Source of the DNA: Folioceros fuciformis
Taxonomy: Eukaryota; Anthocerotophyta; Anthocerotopsida; Anthocerotales
Length of the DNA: 30,392 nucleotides
Direction of reading: 5' to 3'
NCBI GenBank assembly: GCA_049999805.1
Contig: JBNGIO010006255.1
Span: forward strand, 461,530-491,921
A program made the position numbers and the translations under genes. This document shows positions 16,482 through 26,174 of this stretch, one piece after another (position 1 is the first letter of the stretch; each line of letters starts with the position of its first letter). The notes under the pieces were generated by a model. It was not told the DNA's origin, did no database searches, and saw only the letters and a list, made by a program, of their open reading frames with translations.

Positions 16482-16568
16482 GGCTGCGGGGTGCAGATCG
16501 GAAGAGGGTCGATGCAAGTCGTATGCGCGGAAGCAGCTGGACGGGCCTGAGAGAAAAGCGTTGAGGAG
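15249..16568. other. Intergenic region between endoglucanase and HAD genes
   Basis: The first part (about 15310-15385) is very AT-rich, with ATATATATATTTTT-like sequence, and is probably the endoglucanase 3' UTR and polyadenylation region. From about 15680 the sequence is GC-rich and open in several frames on both strands at once (plus 15683-16431, minus 15679-16636). Such mutually overlapping frames come from composition and none looks like a known protein. A GT microsatellite lies close to the HAD start codon. Confidence 0.5.
16445..16481 (+). repeat. GT dinucleotide microsatellite
   Basis: Twelve uninterrupted GT units (16451-16474) flanked by near-GT sequence, ending about 90 bp upstream of the HAD gene ATG. 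It probably sits in the promoter or 5' leader and should vary in length between individuals. Confidence 0.9.
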
Positions 16569-17608
16569 ATGGCGCAGTCGCTGGCCCGGTTGCGGTGCAT
16601 CACGGTGGACGTGACCGGCACGCTGATTGCATACAAGGGGCAGCTGGGGGACTACTACTGCCTGGCCGCCAAGGGGGCCGGCCTTCCCTGCCCCGACTAC
16701 ACCCGCGTGCACGAGGGCTTCAAGCTCGCGTACAAGGAAATGAGCACCAAGTTCCCCTGCTTCGGCCGCCTGGTAGACATGCCCAACGTCGACTGGTGGC
16801 GGGATTGCGTCCGGGACTCCTTCATCAAGGTAGCACCATGGCCTGATGCTGCACTTTCTGCCAAGGAGAAGGAGGGAAGGAAGGAAGAAAGGAAGGAAGC
16901 TGACGGGCAACATGGCCTGTGGAGCAGGCAGGGTACGACTATGACGAGGAGACCTTCACCACCATCTTCAAGCGGATATACGCAGCGTTCGGCTCTGCGG
17001 CTCCCTACTCCATCTACGATGATGCCCGGCCCTTCCTGCGCTGGGCCAGGGGCCAGGGCCTGGTGATCGGGATCGTCAGCAATGCGGAGTACCGGTACAG
17101 GGACGTGATACTGCCGGCTCTGGGGCTGAACAAGGTACTCTCCTACCTGGCCACCCACCCGCGTGGATGGACTTCATGGACAGGCCCAGTCCATAATTGT
17201 AGTGTAGTCTCGTTCTGAGCCCGATTGTTTGTGGTTGCCTTCCAGGGCTCGGAATGGGACTTCGGGGTGTTCTCCGGCATCGAGGGGGTGGAAAAGCCCG
17301 ACCCTCGAATCTACCAGATTGCCCTTGAGAAAGCCGGAGTTGCTGCAGACCAGGCCCTGCATATAGGAGACAGCTACCACAAGGACTACCTTCCTTCGGT
17401 GTCCATCGGTATGCACGGCCTCCTCTTAGACCGCTTCAAGTCTGGCCACGCCGAGGAGTGGAAGAAGGCTGGCATCCCTGTCTTCCGCGACCTGGAGAGT
17501 GTGCAGGCCTACATCCTCTCACGCCAAGCACAGGCTCCCTCTTCTCCTAACCGTACTATCCCTGTGGGCGACACATCCAGCCCACCGGCTGCTGTAGCAT
17601 TTCAGTAG
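16569..17608 (+). CDS. HAD-superfamily hydrolase, HDHD3-like
   Basis: Haloacid-dehalogenase fold hydrolase, probably a phosphatase; the substrate of plant HDHD3-like proteins is not known to me. Exons: 16569-16829, 16928-17134, 17246-17608; joined they give 276 residues. Motif I is TVDVTGTL with the nucleophile D14. Motif II is GIVSNAEY with S138. The motif III lysine is K173 in EKPDPRIY. Motif IV is HIGDSYHKDY with D198 and D203. The conserved family blocks GYDYDEETF, DVILPALGLN and GSEWDFGVFSGIEGVEKP are all present. In motif I the usual second aspartate (D-x-D) is threonine (D-V-T), the same pattern as the DKTGT of P-type ATPases and, as I recall, normal for this subfamily. No targeting peptide is evident. 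The C-terminal tail of about 30 residues is proline/serine-rich and probably disordered. Intron 1 is purine-rich. Confidence 0.92.
16863..16900 (+). repeat. Purine-rich GGAA/GAAG tract inside HAD intron 1
   Basis: About 38 bases consisting almost only of G and A, mostly GGAAGGAA and GAAAGGAAG units. It fills the middle of the 98-bp intron 16830-16927. Confidence 0.85.
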
Positions 17609-18068
17609 CAAAACAGACTAAGAACCAACCAGCAATCACTCCTCGCATCCACGAGGGGGAACACAACGAAGACCAACAATCTCGTCGGCGTTTGTGTGAA
17701 GAACCCGACACAAGCCAGGAACCATGTAGCTAGCTAGCACTCCAAACTCTCACCCTCTTAGCACAGACTTGGAACAGAACTTAGACTGGCCTCGGTAGGG
17801 AGTGGGAACTGCTTCTTCAGCAGCACCAGCCAGGAATGATGTGAAACTTACTTCACCAGCACACCATATCCGGAGGAGGTCCTGATGTGTGGGCTTAAGC
17901 TTGGGTTGTGGACGAGATGCAACACTTGTGAGAGTTTTGTGTATGCAGCTCTCTTTCAAGAGTGCCAACTGCCATCTTCATCCTGGTTATGTCAGATCGA
18001 CACCGGGGATGTGAACACCTAGGTTCCCAAAGTAGTCTTCATACAAACATGGTCTCATGAGAGAACGC
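17609..18068. other. HAD 3' flank up to the assembly gap
   Basis: About 460 bp with no gene recognised. It likely holds the HAD 3' UTR. No clear AATAAA signal is visible. The sequence breaks off at the N run. Confidence 0.5.
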
Positions 18069-18168
18069 NNNNNNNNNNNNNNNNNNNNNNNNNNNNNNNN
18101 NNNNNNNNNNNNNNNNNNNNNNNNNNNNNNNNNNNNNNNNNNNNNNNNNNNNNNNNNNNNNNNNNNNN
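18069..18168. other. Assembly gap of exactly 100 N
   Basis: The run is exactly 100 N long, the usual placeholder for a scaffold gap of unknown size. Distance, and even adjacency, between the HAD and TRF-like genes therefore rests on scaffolding only. Translated frames crossing it are meaningless. Confidence 0.98.
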
Positions 18169-19382
18169 CAATAAAAAATATGTGTATAGTTGGAATCATC
18201 TTTCACGTGGGGATTTTTAGGCATAATTTAAGAAAATGTTACGTAAGAAATTGCAGCCCGTTCGAGGTGAAGGCCGCTGCTTGTGGTATGGACTCCTGGC
18301 AACCAAACATAGGTGTCGCGAATTGAGAGACGGAGAGCTGGCTAGACTGGACTAGTCATATCTTTAACTCAGCGGTTTCTTAACTTCTCATTTGTCAAGC
18401 TGCTGCGGTGAGTCGAGCCAAGCCCAGCCCAGCCTCATCTGAGCTTTATCTTTTGTTTTTGCGCAACGCTGCTTGGGTTCCTTCCCTTCCGTCCTCTTCC
18501 ACCTGCTGTCTCGTCTTGTCTTTTTTTCTCTTTCTCTGGGCTCTGTCGCTCTCCGTCTCCGTCTCCACCATAGCCTCTCCTCCTCCCGCATCCAATCTCA
18601 GCGGAAGCTCCTCCTTCCGCCCCCCGCGCATCCCAGTCAAGCGTCGGGCTGCGCTGCGCTTCTTGACGGCCGGCCGCCCTGCTCATGTGCGCCCGCGCTC
18701 CCTCACAGAGCTTCCCACCGTAGCAGGGTCCTCGTGTGTCAGGCCTCGGGCGTGCGAGCCTTGTTGCGTGCGGTACGGCTGCTGCGGAAAGGTGCCTTCG
18801 GCGGTGGATGGTGAGTGGCTTTGTACCGCGCTAGATGCGTGCTGCCTCTGCTGGCACCTCGCGGAATCTATCTAGATGCCCGGCCTTGTTGCCGGGCTGC
18901 AGCTGCGGGAATTAGGTGTAATTGCCGCCAATTGCAGCCGTGGAGGCCTATTGTTTCTTGAACTGATCCCTGTTCCTGCTTGGACTCGGATTTGATTGTC
19001 TGGGAGCACCGTCTTGAGTGCCGACCCGACTGGCTGTTGTTGAGGAACCTGAGTTTCATACGCGGTGGATACGTTGGCTACCAATTCGGTACCGGCCTCT
19101 CTATGTCTTGCCTGCGGAACACGCTGGCCTGGATCCTGGATGTGTGTCAAAGAGTGTGGTAGGGGAAAGAGGTGGCTTGGTCTTGGAGATGGCGATGCTA
19201 AAGAGGACTCCTCGTGCATTGTCTGGCTTGCGCTTGGCTGCGAGCTCTATGCAGAGTGTGTTTGTGTGCAGGAGTCTTCGAGTGTGCACGTTAGGTTACT
19301 TTCTCAGCTGTTGACCTGCAATGATGCAGGTTGGTGCACCTATGTAAAGAATTGTTCCCCCTGAGGCCAGGCCCGTTTGGCA
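18169..19382 (+). other. Promoter and long pyrimidine-rich leader of the TRF-like gene
   Basis: About 1.2 kb lies between the gap and the first supported coding exon. From about 18430 to 18620 the plus strand is rich in C and T (CTTCCCTTCC, TCTTTTTTTCTC, CTCCGTCTCCGTCTCC), typical of plant 5' leaders. The stretch that follows has several possible GT-AG pairs, so one or more 5'-UTR introns are likely. ORFs of up to 155 codons exist here (18408-18875) but are composition-driven and overlap others. A seven-base-pair hairpin (GCCCGGC, CTTGTT loop, GCCGGGC) lies at 18878-18897. Confidence 0.45.
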
Positions 19383-22300
19383 ATGCTGGAGCAGAGCGAG
19401 GATGAGATTGATATTAGGCTTCGGCCACCGTCTATCGACAAGTCTCCTGCTTCCTTTGAGAAAGATGCTGTGAATCGAGTTGTCTACAAACTCGTTAGGG
19501 TATACCATCTCTTCCATGCTTCGCTAGCGCAGTGGATCCATGTCAAAAGCTTGTGATTTGGAACGTTGAAAGTTTGCAAGATGGTTACGCCTACTCCGGT
19601 GCCAGGTTTGTGGTGCACGTCTCATGTGCACTCGTGGTGTGGCCCGTGCACTGCTTACCGCATGGGTTCTCCCGGTTGTTGTTTGTCTTTTGACTGCTAG
19701 TTCGGATAGTGAGATGGGCATAGCTTCTAATTTCTGTTCGTTCAGGTTGGGGATGACGGCTCTGTATTGCCGGCTACGGAAGATGAAGTCATGCAAGTTC
19801 AGTCCTTGGTAGGTGGGGAGTCGATTCTGGAACCATCGGATGCTGATGCCAGTGATGCCAATGAATATGAAGCTGAGGATGAGGGCAGTGAGGACGAGCA
19901 AGACTCCAATGCAGATGAGAACGATGAGAAGGAGAATGCTTGTGAGTGTCGTTCTCAGTTGTGGAGTACTTTTTTTGAACTGTGCATCCACATGTTGTGC
20001 GACGGAGCTCCCCGTTGCTCTAATCAGAGGGACTGACTTTGCGAATGTTGGATGCTCCTTACAGCTTTTTCAGAGCCTGAGGATGTGGAAGTTAAAAGAA
20101 AGAAATTGCTGACCCACTTGAAGGTACTCTTTGACGAACAAGCAGTTTGTAATTCGTGTGGACAGTCCCCTTGGCAAGCACTGCTACATTAATTGCATTT
20201 TACTGAAAGATGGTCGCCTGTTTCCTCCAGGTTCTGGACACGGTCTTGTCGGAACTGAAGGCTGAAGAAGAACAGCGGATAGGATTGGAGGGCTTGGGTG
20301 ATGGTGTTGGGCAGGAAAGTCCTTTCCTCTTAGCCAACTATGGCAGTGGAGAATACAAACGGCAACGGAGACCTAATCCAAAGTACACTGATTCTGGGGA
20401 TGAGCTTTCCATTCCTGCAAATGCACGTGTTGCAGGCGGAGAGATAGTGGTTGCCCCTGTTCTCCCTGAAAAGCAGTCTCCTCAGCCTCCTTCTGTGAAT
20501 CCTGGCAGCTATGGCAGCACACCAGGTATGTCATTGCGATCTTTTCGGTCATCAAGCCATAGGACAAGGATGACCAGGATATTGCCACCATATTCTAAGC
20601 TTGATGGCTCTAGCGCTGCTGCTGCTGCTGCCATAAAGAGCAGTCTGGATAATCTGTCTATCAGAGAGTTACATGCAACCTTTCGCAAGACTTTCAACAG
20701 GGAAACTTCTGTGAAGGATAAGCTCTGGCTGAAAAGGCAGATTGCCATGGGATTGCACAATCACACGGAAGCAACTGAGAGTGGCGCAAATTCGATTGAC
20801 AATTCACAGGATGCCAACATGAAGGTCAGGTTGGAGAAGTTCTCGTCAGCGGAAGTCCCCCTTCCTACTGCTGCACCTCCGAATGGAAGAGCAGGAGCAT
20901 CTGATTTTGCTGATGGGGCTCATGCCCTTGGTTTTGGATCTCTTGATGGAGATGAGCCTGAAAACAAGCGGCCAATCCGTAAAACCGTCCCCCTTTCAGT
21001 AGTATCTCCAACTGGACCGCTGGATGCATCGACAACAGCAGGACTGGGTTCATCCGTGGACGCAAACTCTGTGTTTAGTCAGGTCGATAACAACTCTGGT
21101 CTCTCAGGGCAGTCAGGAGGGAAGAGACAGCGGAAACCGAACAGGCGCTACATAGAGGATGAGACGGAAGATTTGGCAGCTTACTTGAATGGCAGCAGGC
21201 CAGCTTCTGGATTCAGTGAGCTAGTTCCTGGACAGGGAATGACCAAGCCCTCGATTAGACCATGGAATATTTCAGACGGGCCGGCTGATAGCACACGACA
21301 GAGCTCACTCAGAAGTTCGTCGCTTGCTCGAGGGAGTCCCTTGGTTCCTCAAGTGTCTAACGCCAAGCATAATAACCATGCCGTTGTACGTGTCCTTGTT
21401 CCTGTATGTCAATTAGATATTGAGTAAGTGCTTTGTTGCAGCATTTCTATTTAGTGTGGCAAATATGTGTCAAGTTACCTTGGAATCTTGCAACTTATGA
21501 AGTTACTGATGCATTAGAAACGAAAGGTCGAGGATAGGGCTGCAAAACTTGTCAAGATTGCACACTCTGTCCGAGCATCGCGACAGGAGGCTGACAACAC
21601 TGTGCGCAAGGTGAAATTTCGGGTTCCACCGGCTTCTGGACAAGATGAGGTAATTCTGCGTATTTTTGTCAGCAGATGCGACTCTCATTGTACTACGTTG
21701 TTACTAATGTATCACATTTACCAGAAGTGGTTGGAGTAGAGATATATTCCACTTGTCGATGTTCTACTTTAGTGCCCTGTTTTACGTTTCCTGGCGGCCC
21801 CTATTGAACATCCTTATTTCTTGAAACATGACATGTTTCAGGACGATCTGTCGGAATTTAATGGCCTGGCAGAGGACCAAGTGACCTGCTTGTTGCCGAC
21901 CGCCTCAGACAACAGGCCTGATGATATGCAGGATCTTCTCATGTCTGACAATCGGCATGAGGAGACGAATGAGCCAGTTGCAACTGTTCCAACTGCAAAT
22001 GGAGGGACAAGAAGAAAGCATCATCGGCCCTGGACTCCACGTGAAGTCATGACTCTTGTTGAAGGTGTTGCTCGGTGTGGTGGTGGGAAGTGGGCAGACA
22101 TAAAGAAGCTAGCCTTTGCAACTGCAGGCCATCGAACTGCAGTGGATTTGAAGGTATGTCTGTCAACACGTTTTGTTGGGGAGGTTGGGCTGTTGTAGGT
22201 GTCATAGCCAGTACAGTAAGTGAACAAGAGGAAGATGTCTTGTGCGCGGGATTCAACATGTACATGCCGTTGTCCTTGTCTGCGCTGCGAAGAGCCTCAC

Positions 22301-22652
22301 TGTTCTGATGATGTTACTTGCATGGTTCCTGTCAGGATAAGTGGCGGAATCTTTTAAGAGCAAGCCGGGTGCAGCTTCACCCTCCCAAACAGGTTGGTCC
22401 TGTCTTTTGCATCTTCCTGAGCACACGTTCCAGATGTGCTCCTGGCTTCCCTGAATCTGTAGGGGAAGGTTTGACGTTGGTCTGCTGAACCTATTGTGTG
22501 GGTTGCAGGGGGAAAGAAAGAAGCAGTTTACGGCATCAATTCCGGCGCCCATTCTGGCCCGAGTTCGAGAACTTGCTGCACTTCAGAACCAAGCCAGTGC
22601 AACTGTCAGCAGTGGCACAAGTCGCAGTGGCCGGGCTGTACATAGGAAATAG
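19383..22652 (+). CDS. TRF-like (TRFL) telobox Myb/homeodomain-like DNA-binding protein
   Basis: Probable nuclear protein of the plant TRF-like family, whose single C-terminal Myb domain resembles that of telomere-repeat binding factors. Exons: 19383-19499, 19746-19941, 20065-20123, 20231-21385, 21518-21649, 21842-22153, 22336-22392, 22509-22652; joined they give 723 residues. The N-terminus is acidic (EYEAEDEGSEDEQDSNADEN, roughly residues 80-100). Exon 4 (385 residues) is low in complexity, with basic patches (KRQRRPNPKYTDSGDE; KRQRKPNRRYIEDETED) and the conserved block HATFRKTFNRETSVKDKLWL. The Myb domain spans about residues 610-668: RRKHHRPWTPREVM, GGGKWADIKKLAF, then the telobox VDLKDKWRNLL at 654-664, split by an intron between K657 and D658. 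Nearest relatives as I recall are the TRFL3/TRFL6 type, which lack the central TRFH-like domain and may not bind telomeric DNA alone. The start at 19383 is the first in-frame ATG that fits; extra upstream coding exons cannot be excluded. Confidence 0.88.
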
Positions 22653-24719
22653 ATATAACTTTATTAGAGGACGCTATGTTAACTTCTACTTGACGGGTCT
22701 TCTATGATAAGTACCTGAATGTGATACCAGCAGAACCGGAGGGGGAGAACAGAGTGAGACCTGTCCCATCAGTACGAAGCCGTCCTTGGATGAATGGAGC
22801 CAGAAAATTGGTGATGGCTGATTTATATTTGTTGGGTTTATCAAGCCTAGTTCTCTTGAAAGGTGATGCTGCTGGAGTGGTGGCTCTTCCAACAGGCTTA
22901 TCGCCTTTGATGTGGTTGCTGGCAAGTTTTTTAGCAGGTGAATCGCACATAGCGTCTAGGAAGCTTGGGGATTGCTGCCAGCCTTTTCTTCTAGGTCAGC
23001 AAACTGGTTGGAAGGTGTGGTCACCAGTGCCAGTGAGTGGAAGGTTCAAGGCTCGCAGTCTTGCTTTCTCTTTACCAAGCCTTATGTAAGGAAATTCATG
23101 GTGCCCATCCTGTTTAGACATTAAATGTATTTATGTATCTTCAAGAAATGCAACTGTCTGCATTTGCCAGAAGAAGCGTAGTTGCGGATGTTACCCTCAT
23201 CCATCTCTTTTCCTCCTGTAAAGATTCGACAGGAGCGCACGTGGGCATTTGAATTTTGCTGCATGAATCTTTCCTCTCCAGCTCTCGAGTCATACACATG
23301 TCTGTTTTCCTTGAGGGTGCGGACTTCAGGTGAATACTGATATGTGGACCTGTGAATGACATGGCAGACGAAGGGGCATGTAGTGAAGACGAAGGATGTG
23401 CCCTGTCAATACCACACCGGGGTACAGATACACAGATCCACGGGTCTGGTCTGGTGTGGTCTGGGCTGGTCTGGTCTGTCTGGGGATGAGTTACTGGAGA
23501 AGGATACAGTATTGGACCCTGTGACTCTTCCGCGTACCTACAATTGAAGTATTATGCGGTGAAGTGGAGACAGACAAGAGGGAAGTATGTATTGGTAGGA
23601 CAAATCCGGGCCTCCACACGCATCAAATCAAGCTCCAGGACCTTGCCCTCAAAGGAACGATTTGGATCCCAACTGTCATTGGAAACTATCAGCCATTTCT
23701 CTTCACCATCACCACCAGCCTGTAAGTGTGCAAGTGTGGGAGATGGAAGGTCACCGCTCACTCACATCCTTAGTGCTGGCCCTGCGTGGAATGTGGGCAT
23801 GATGACGTTGCCAGTGATTACTGATACTTCACGTCGGCTACAATACGGACACACTGTTCTAAGTGCATGCACTTCTTCTGTGAAGATCCCAGGCAGCGAC
23901 TCGGGAGTCGCTTGATACGTGCCACCTTTTCCTCCGCACACACCAGTTACTCATCCATGTGGGACTCCCTAATCGTTGGACGGAGTCCACCGATGATACG
24001 TCTCCCCCCTGGAGCGCCACATTCAGATGAAGCAGCCAACCAGAAGATGCCAAGCCGGACGCACGTCAGTGCGTCAGTGCGTCAGTGCGTGCTGGGTGCA
24101 AAGCGCGTAAGTCCATCTTTTCGGGGGGCCCGGATCGACATGCGGAACCAGGGCAAGATCGTCGGGGCCCAATTTCTCAAATCCTGCCAACAAACCTTTT
24201 GAGACGTGGTGTGTCTCTTAGCCGCAACCCCCTTTCCCTCGCGGTCTATGTACAAGAAGACAAGCAAAAGTTCGTCGACCCCAACACCGTTGTACTGCAG
24301 TTTGTGCTCCATTGAGTACTACATTGTACCGTCTCATCATCGCATACCTTTGGTTGTCGTACTGAATTCAGCCCATCCGTCCATAGTGTGTGGCCAATGT
24401 CCTGCCGCGCTTAGCTCACCTAGCATGGCACTTTTGTATGCTAGTTACTGCAACCTTTAGGAACCTCCACCAAAGAAACACAGCCATGACAGAAGAGGAA
24501 GAAAGCTCGTATTGCTAATAGCAAGCAAGCCTAGTTTTATTCCATCTAGAACGTTGCCGAAACTTCATGAAACAAGAGCCGAGTGCAGGTGCAAGTTTCC
24601 AAGGTCACACATGCACCTAAGCTATGCAATGCATCTCCTTCGGGAACCCGATGGCAGGTCGGCGTCTACTTTATTGGCGGCCTGCCTTGTCTTGTGCGGC
24701 CCATGCGGGGTTTCTGGAC
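22653..24719. other. Region of uncertain content after the TRF-like gene
   Basis: The first few hundred bases are probably the TRF-like 3' UTR. Beyond that, several minus-strand frames of 60-100 codons are open between about 22700 and 24310 and some are bounded by plausible splice sites, for example the frame at 23121-23348 (contains TLKENRHVYDSRAGEERF) and one at 23025-23109 (contains FPYIRLGKEKARLRALNLP). I could not join them into a model that keeps one frame and recognise no domain. Plus-strand frames of similar length overlap them. Treat this as possibly holding an unrecognised minus-strand gene. Confidence 0.25.
24064..24087. repeat. Three perfect copies of CGTCAGTG
   Basis: Copies at 24064-24071, 24072-24079 and 24080-24087, followed by a partial CGT. 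On the minus strand each copy gives CACTGACG, so TGACG cores recur every eight bases. TGACG is the core bound by TGA-type bZIP factors (as-1-like elements). Whether a promoter lies here is inference. Confidence 0.75.
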
Positions 24720-24986
24720 ATGAAATCCCTGGCAAAAACTTTCACAACATCAATCACAAGAAGCCTTTTGGCGCACATCCCAGCACACAAATTTCAGACG
24801 AGTGGTGGAAGGACGGCCGAGTTCTCTTACCTTCAACGTGTGGATCCCAAGGAAAGCGAGGATAAGTTGGACGGCGCTGTGCTCTTTCGAAGCATGAGCA
24901 ATCTGATACAGCAAGGCTTTGGAGGGGATTTCCGGCGAGCCTTCGCTCCGTCCGGAGACACCACGTCCAACGCTTTATGGGAATGA
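24648..24986 (+). CDS. Candidate small protein with mitochondrial-like N-terminus
   Basis: An open frame from ATG 24648 (earlier in-frame ATG at 24624, later one at 24720) to the TGA at 24984-24986 gives 112 residues. The start MAGRRLLYWRPALSCAAHAG, and the later MKSLAKTFTTSITRSLLAH, are rich in R, S, T and A and lack acidic residues, as in mitochondrial presequences. The C-terminal part (DPKESEDKLDGAVLFRSMSN) is soluble-looking and matches nothing I recognise. An overlapping frame (24512-24865) is similarly long, so chance cannot be excluded. Confidence 0.22.
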   Translation, partial: PMAGRRLLYWRPALSCAAHAGFLDMKSLAKTFTTSITRSLLAHIPAHKFQTSGGRTAEFSYLQRVDPKESEDKLDGAVLFRSMSNLIQQGFGGDFRRAFAPSGDTTSNALWE

Positions 24987-25356
24987 GTGATGTCCAAGCC
25001 TGCAGAGAAAGACAGCGCGAAATGAGGGCCTAAAATTGGGCCGCGCTCCCGGCCCCGATACCGGGGTCCACGCCCGCCGGCCGGCCCTGGCGTTGTTGAC
25101 TCACCGTCACGTAACCGGGAGCTGGGCCTGATGAGAACCCGGTTTAGGGCTCACAGCTCAGACGTGCCCGTTCATCGCCACTCGCGAAGCGCGGAAATAC
25201 GTTTTCGATATGAAAGCGTGAACGGGTTGCAGCCTCTCTTCGCCTGCCTTTCGTGTCCTGCCGCAAGGCCGTGTCCTTCACCGACGCACGCGATCCCCGC
25301 AACAGAAGGCAGCGCCGCGCCTGCCCGCTGCCTCGCCACCACTTTTGAATTGTAGG

Positions 25357-25380
25357 GAACGCAGGGTGCACCCTGCGTTC
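25357..25380. repeat. Perfect 24-bp palindrome
   Basis: The left arm GAACGCAGGGTG is followed immediately by its exact reverse complement CACCCTGCGTTC, with no spacer. It lies 785 bp upstream of the copper ATPase ATG. It could be a symmetric protein-binding site or form a hairpin in RNA. Confidence 0.9.
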
Positions 25381-25574
25381 ACCGTCCTGCTGCCGTTGCC
25401 GTGACCATTTTGGTTTCGGATCATGTCATCAGCTCGTCTGTCTGTCCGACGCCTGTCCTGCTTGTTGCGGTTACGACATTGAGTTGCGGTTGAGCTAGGT
25501 GAGGCGATACGGGTGTGCCCCTGATCCTTCAAGAAGCAATTTCTCAGCTTTGCTTGCCTCTGTCCGGCTTACAT

Positions 25575-25604
25575 GGGATTGGGATTGGGATTGGGATTGA
25601 GATT
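25575..25604 (+). repeat. GGGATT hexanucleotide repeat
   Basis: Four perfect GGGATT units (25575-25598) and one variant, GAGATT. It is not the plant telomere unit TTTAGGG. It lies in the presumed leader or leader intron of the copper ATPase. Confidence 0.9.
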
Positions 25605-25680
25605 GGGTTCGTGGACTGGATTCTGTCGGCTCGGCTGATACGACCTGATCTGGCACGCTCCCCGCCTGGCAATTGCGCAA

Positions 25681-25715
25681 GCTTGGCTTGGCTTGGCTTG
25701 GATTGGATTGGATTG
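25681..25715 (+). repeat. GCTTG/GATTG pentanucleotide repeat
   Basis: Four GCTTG units followed by three GATTG units, the second block differing from the first by two substitutions in each unit. Confidence 0.88.
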
Positions 25716-25988
25716 GAGTCTTCCGGTGAGTTCCCCGGAGTTTTCGGGGCTTTGTTGTTGTGATCAGTGCATAAGACGAGGAGTGACGGCATTTTTTGAG
25801 TGCATGGCTTTCTGTTTGGATTGTGATTGCGCGAGTAGATTTTGCAGCTGTATCGAGCTTTGCAAAAGCTAGGGGCTCACGGTGCTCACGCGGCGTGCGT
25901 CGTTTCGGAAGAGAGAAGGACGTCGTCGTCAATTCCTCTCTGGCCGTTGTCTCAAGATTGAGTGCATGATGATTTCTCTCCGCTGTGG

Positions 25989-26174
25989 ATGACCGCTTCT
26001 AGGACCGGAGGCGCTGCTGAAAATTCTGTTTTGCGATATCGTGTTCTGGAGGATGTGTTTTACCTGTGCCGTCGACTCTTTTGCAGAAGGAATTCCTCTG
26101 ACGTGAAATTCGCGGTGAGGGGGAGCTGGTCAGAACTTCCTGTCAGCTGCGAGAAAATCCAAGAATGGCGTTAG
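25989..26174 (+). promoter_or_regulatory. Upstream ORF overlapping the copper ATPase start codon
   Basis: An ATG at 25989 opens a 61-codon frame (starting MTASRTGGAAENSVLRYRVL) that ends at TAG 26172-26174, past the main ATG at 26165 and in another frame. A nine-codon ORF at 25966-25992 precedes it and overlaps its start. If both are in the mature leader they would reduce translation of the main ORF. They may instead lie partly in a 5'-UTR intron ending near 26087. Confidence 0.4.

Larger units (their letters stand above)
24987..26164 (+). other. Promoter and leader of the copper ATPase gene
   Basis: About 1.2 kb, GC-rich around 25030-25340. Visible items are TTGACTCACC near 25097 (overlapping W-box and GCN4-like cores), a telomere-unit-like TTTAGGG at 25143, a perfect palindrome at 25357-25380 and two simple repeats. 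A possible 5'-UTR intron runs from CTAG|GTGAGG near 25499 to CTCTTTTGCAG near 26087. I find no GTAC, the core copper-response element bound by SPL7-type factors, between 25000 and 26164. Confidence 0.5.

Noticed and set aside
15981-16913. 310-codon minus-strand ORF
   Set aside because: It lies antisense to HAD exon 1 and to a GC-rich flank that is open in several frames at once. It contains a run of Thr-His codons from the GT repeat and no known domain.
18057-18326. ORFs crossing the N run
   Set aside because: Their translations are mostly undetermined residues from the assembly gap.
25575-25604. GGGATT repeat as an interstitial telomere
   Set aside because: The plant telomere unit is TTTAGGG; GGGATT in tandem never produces it.
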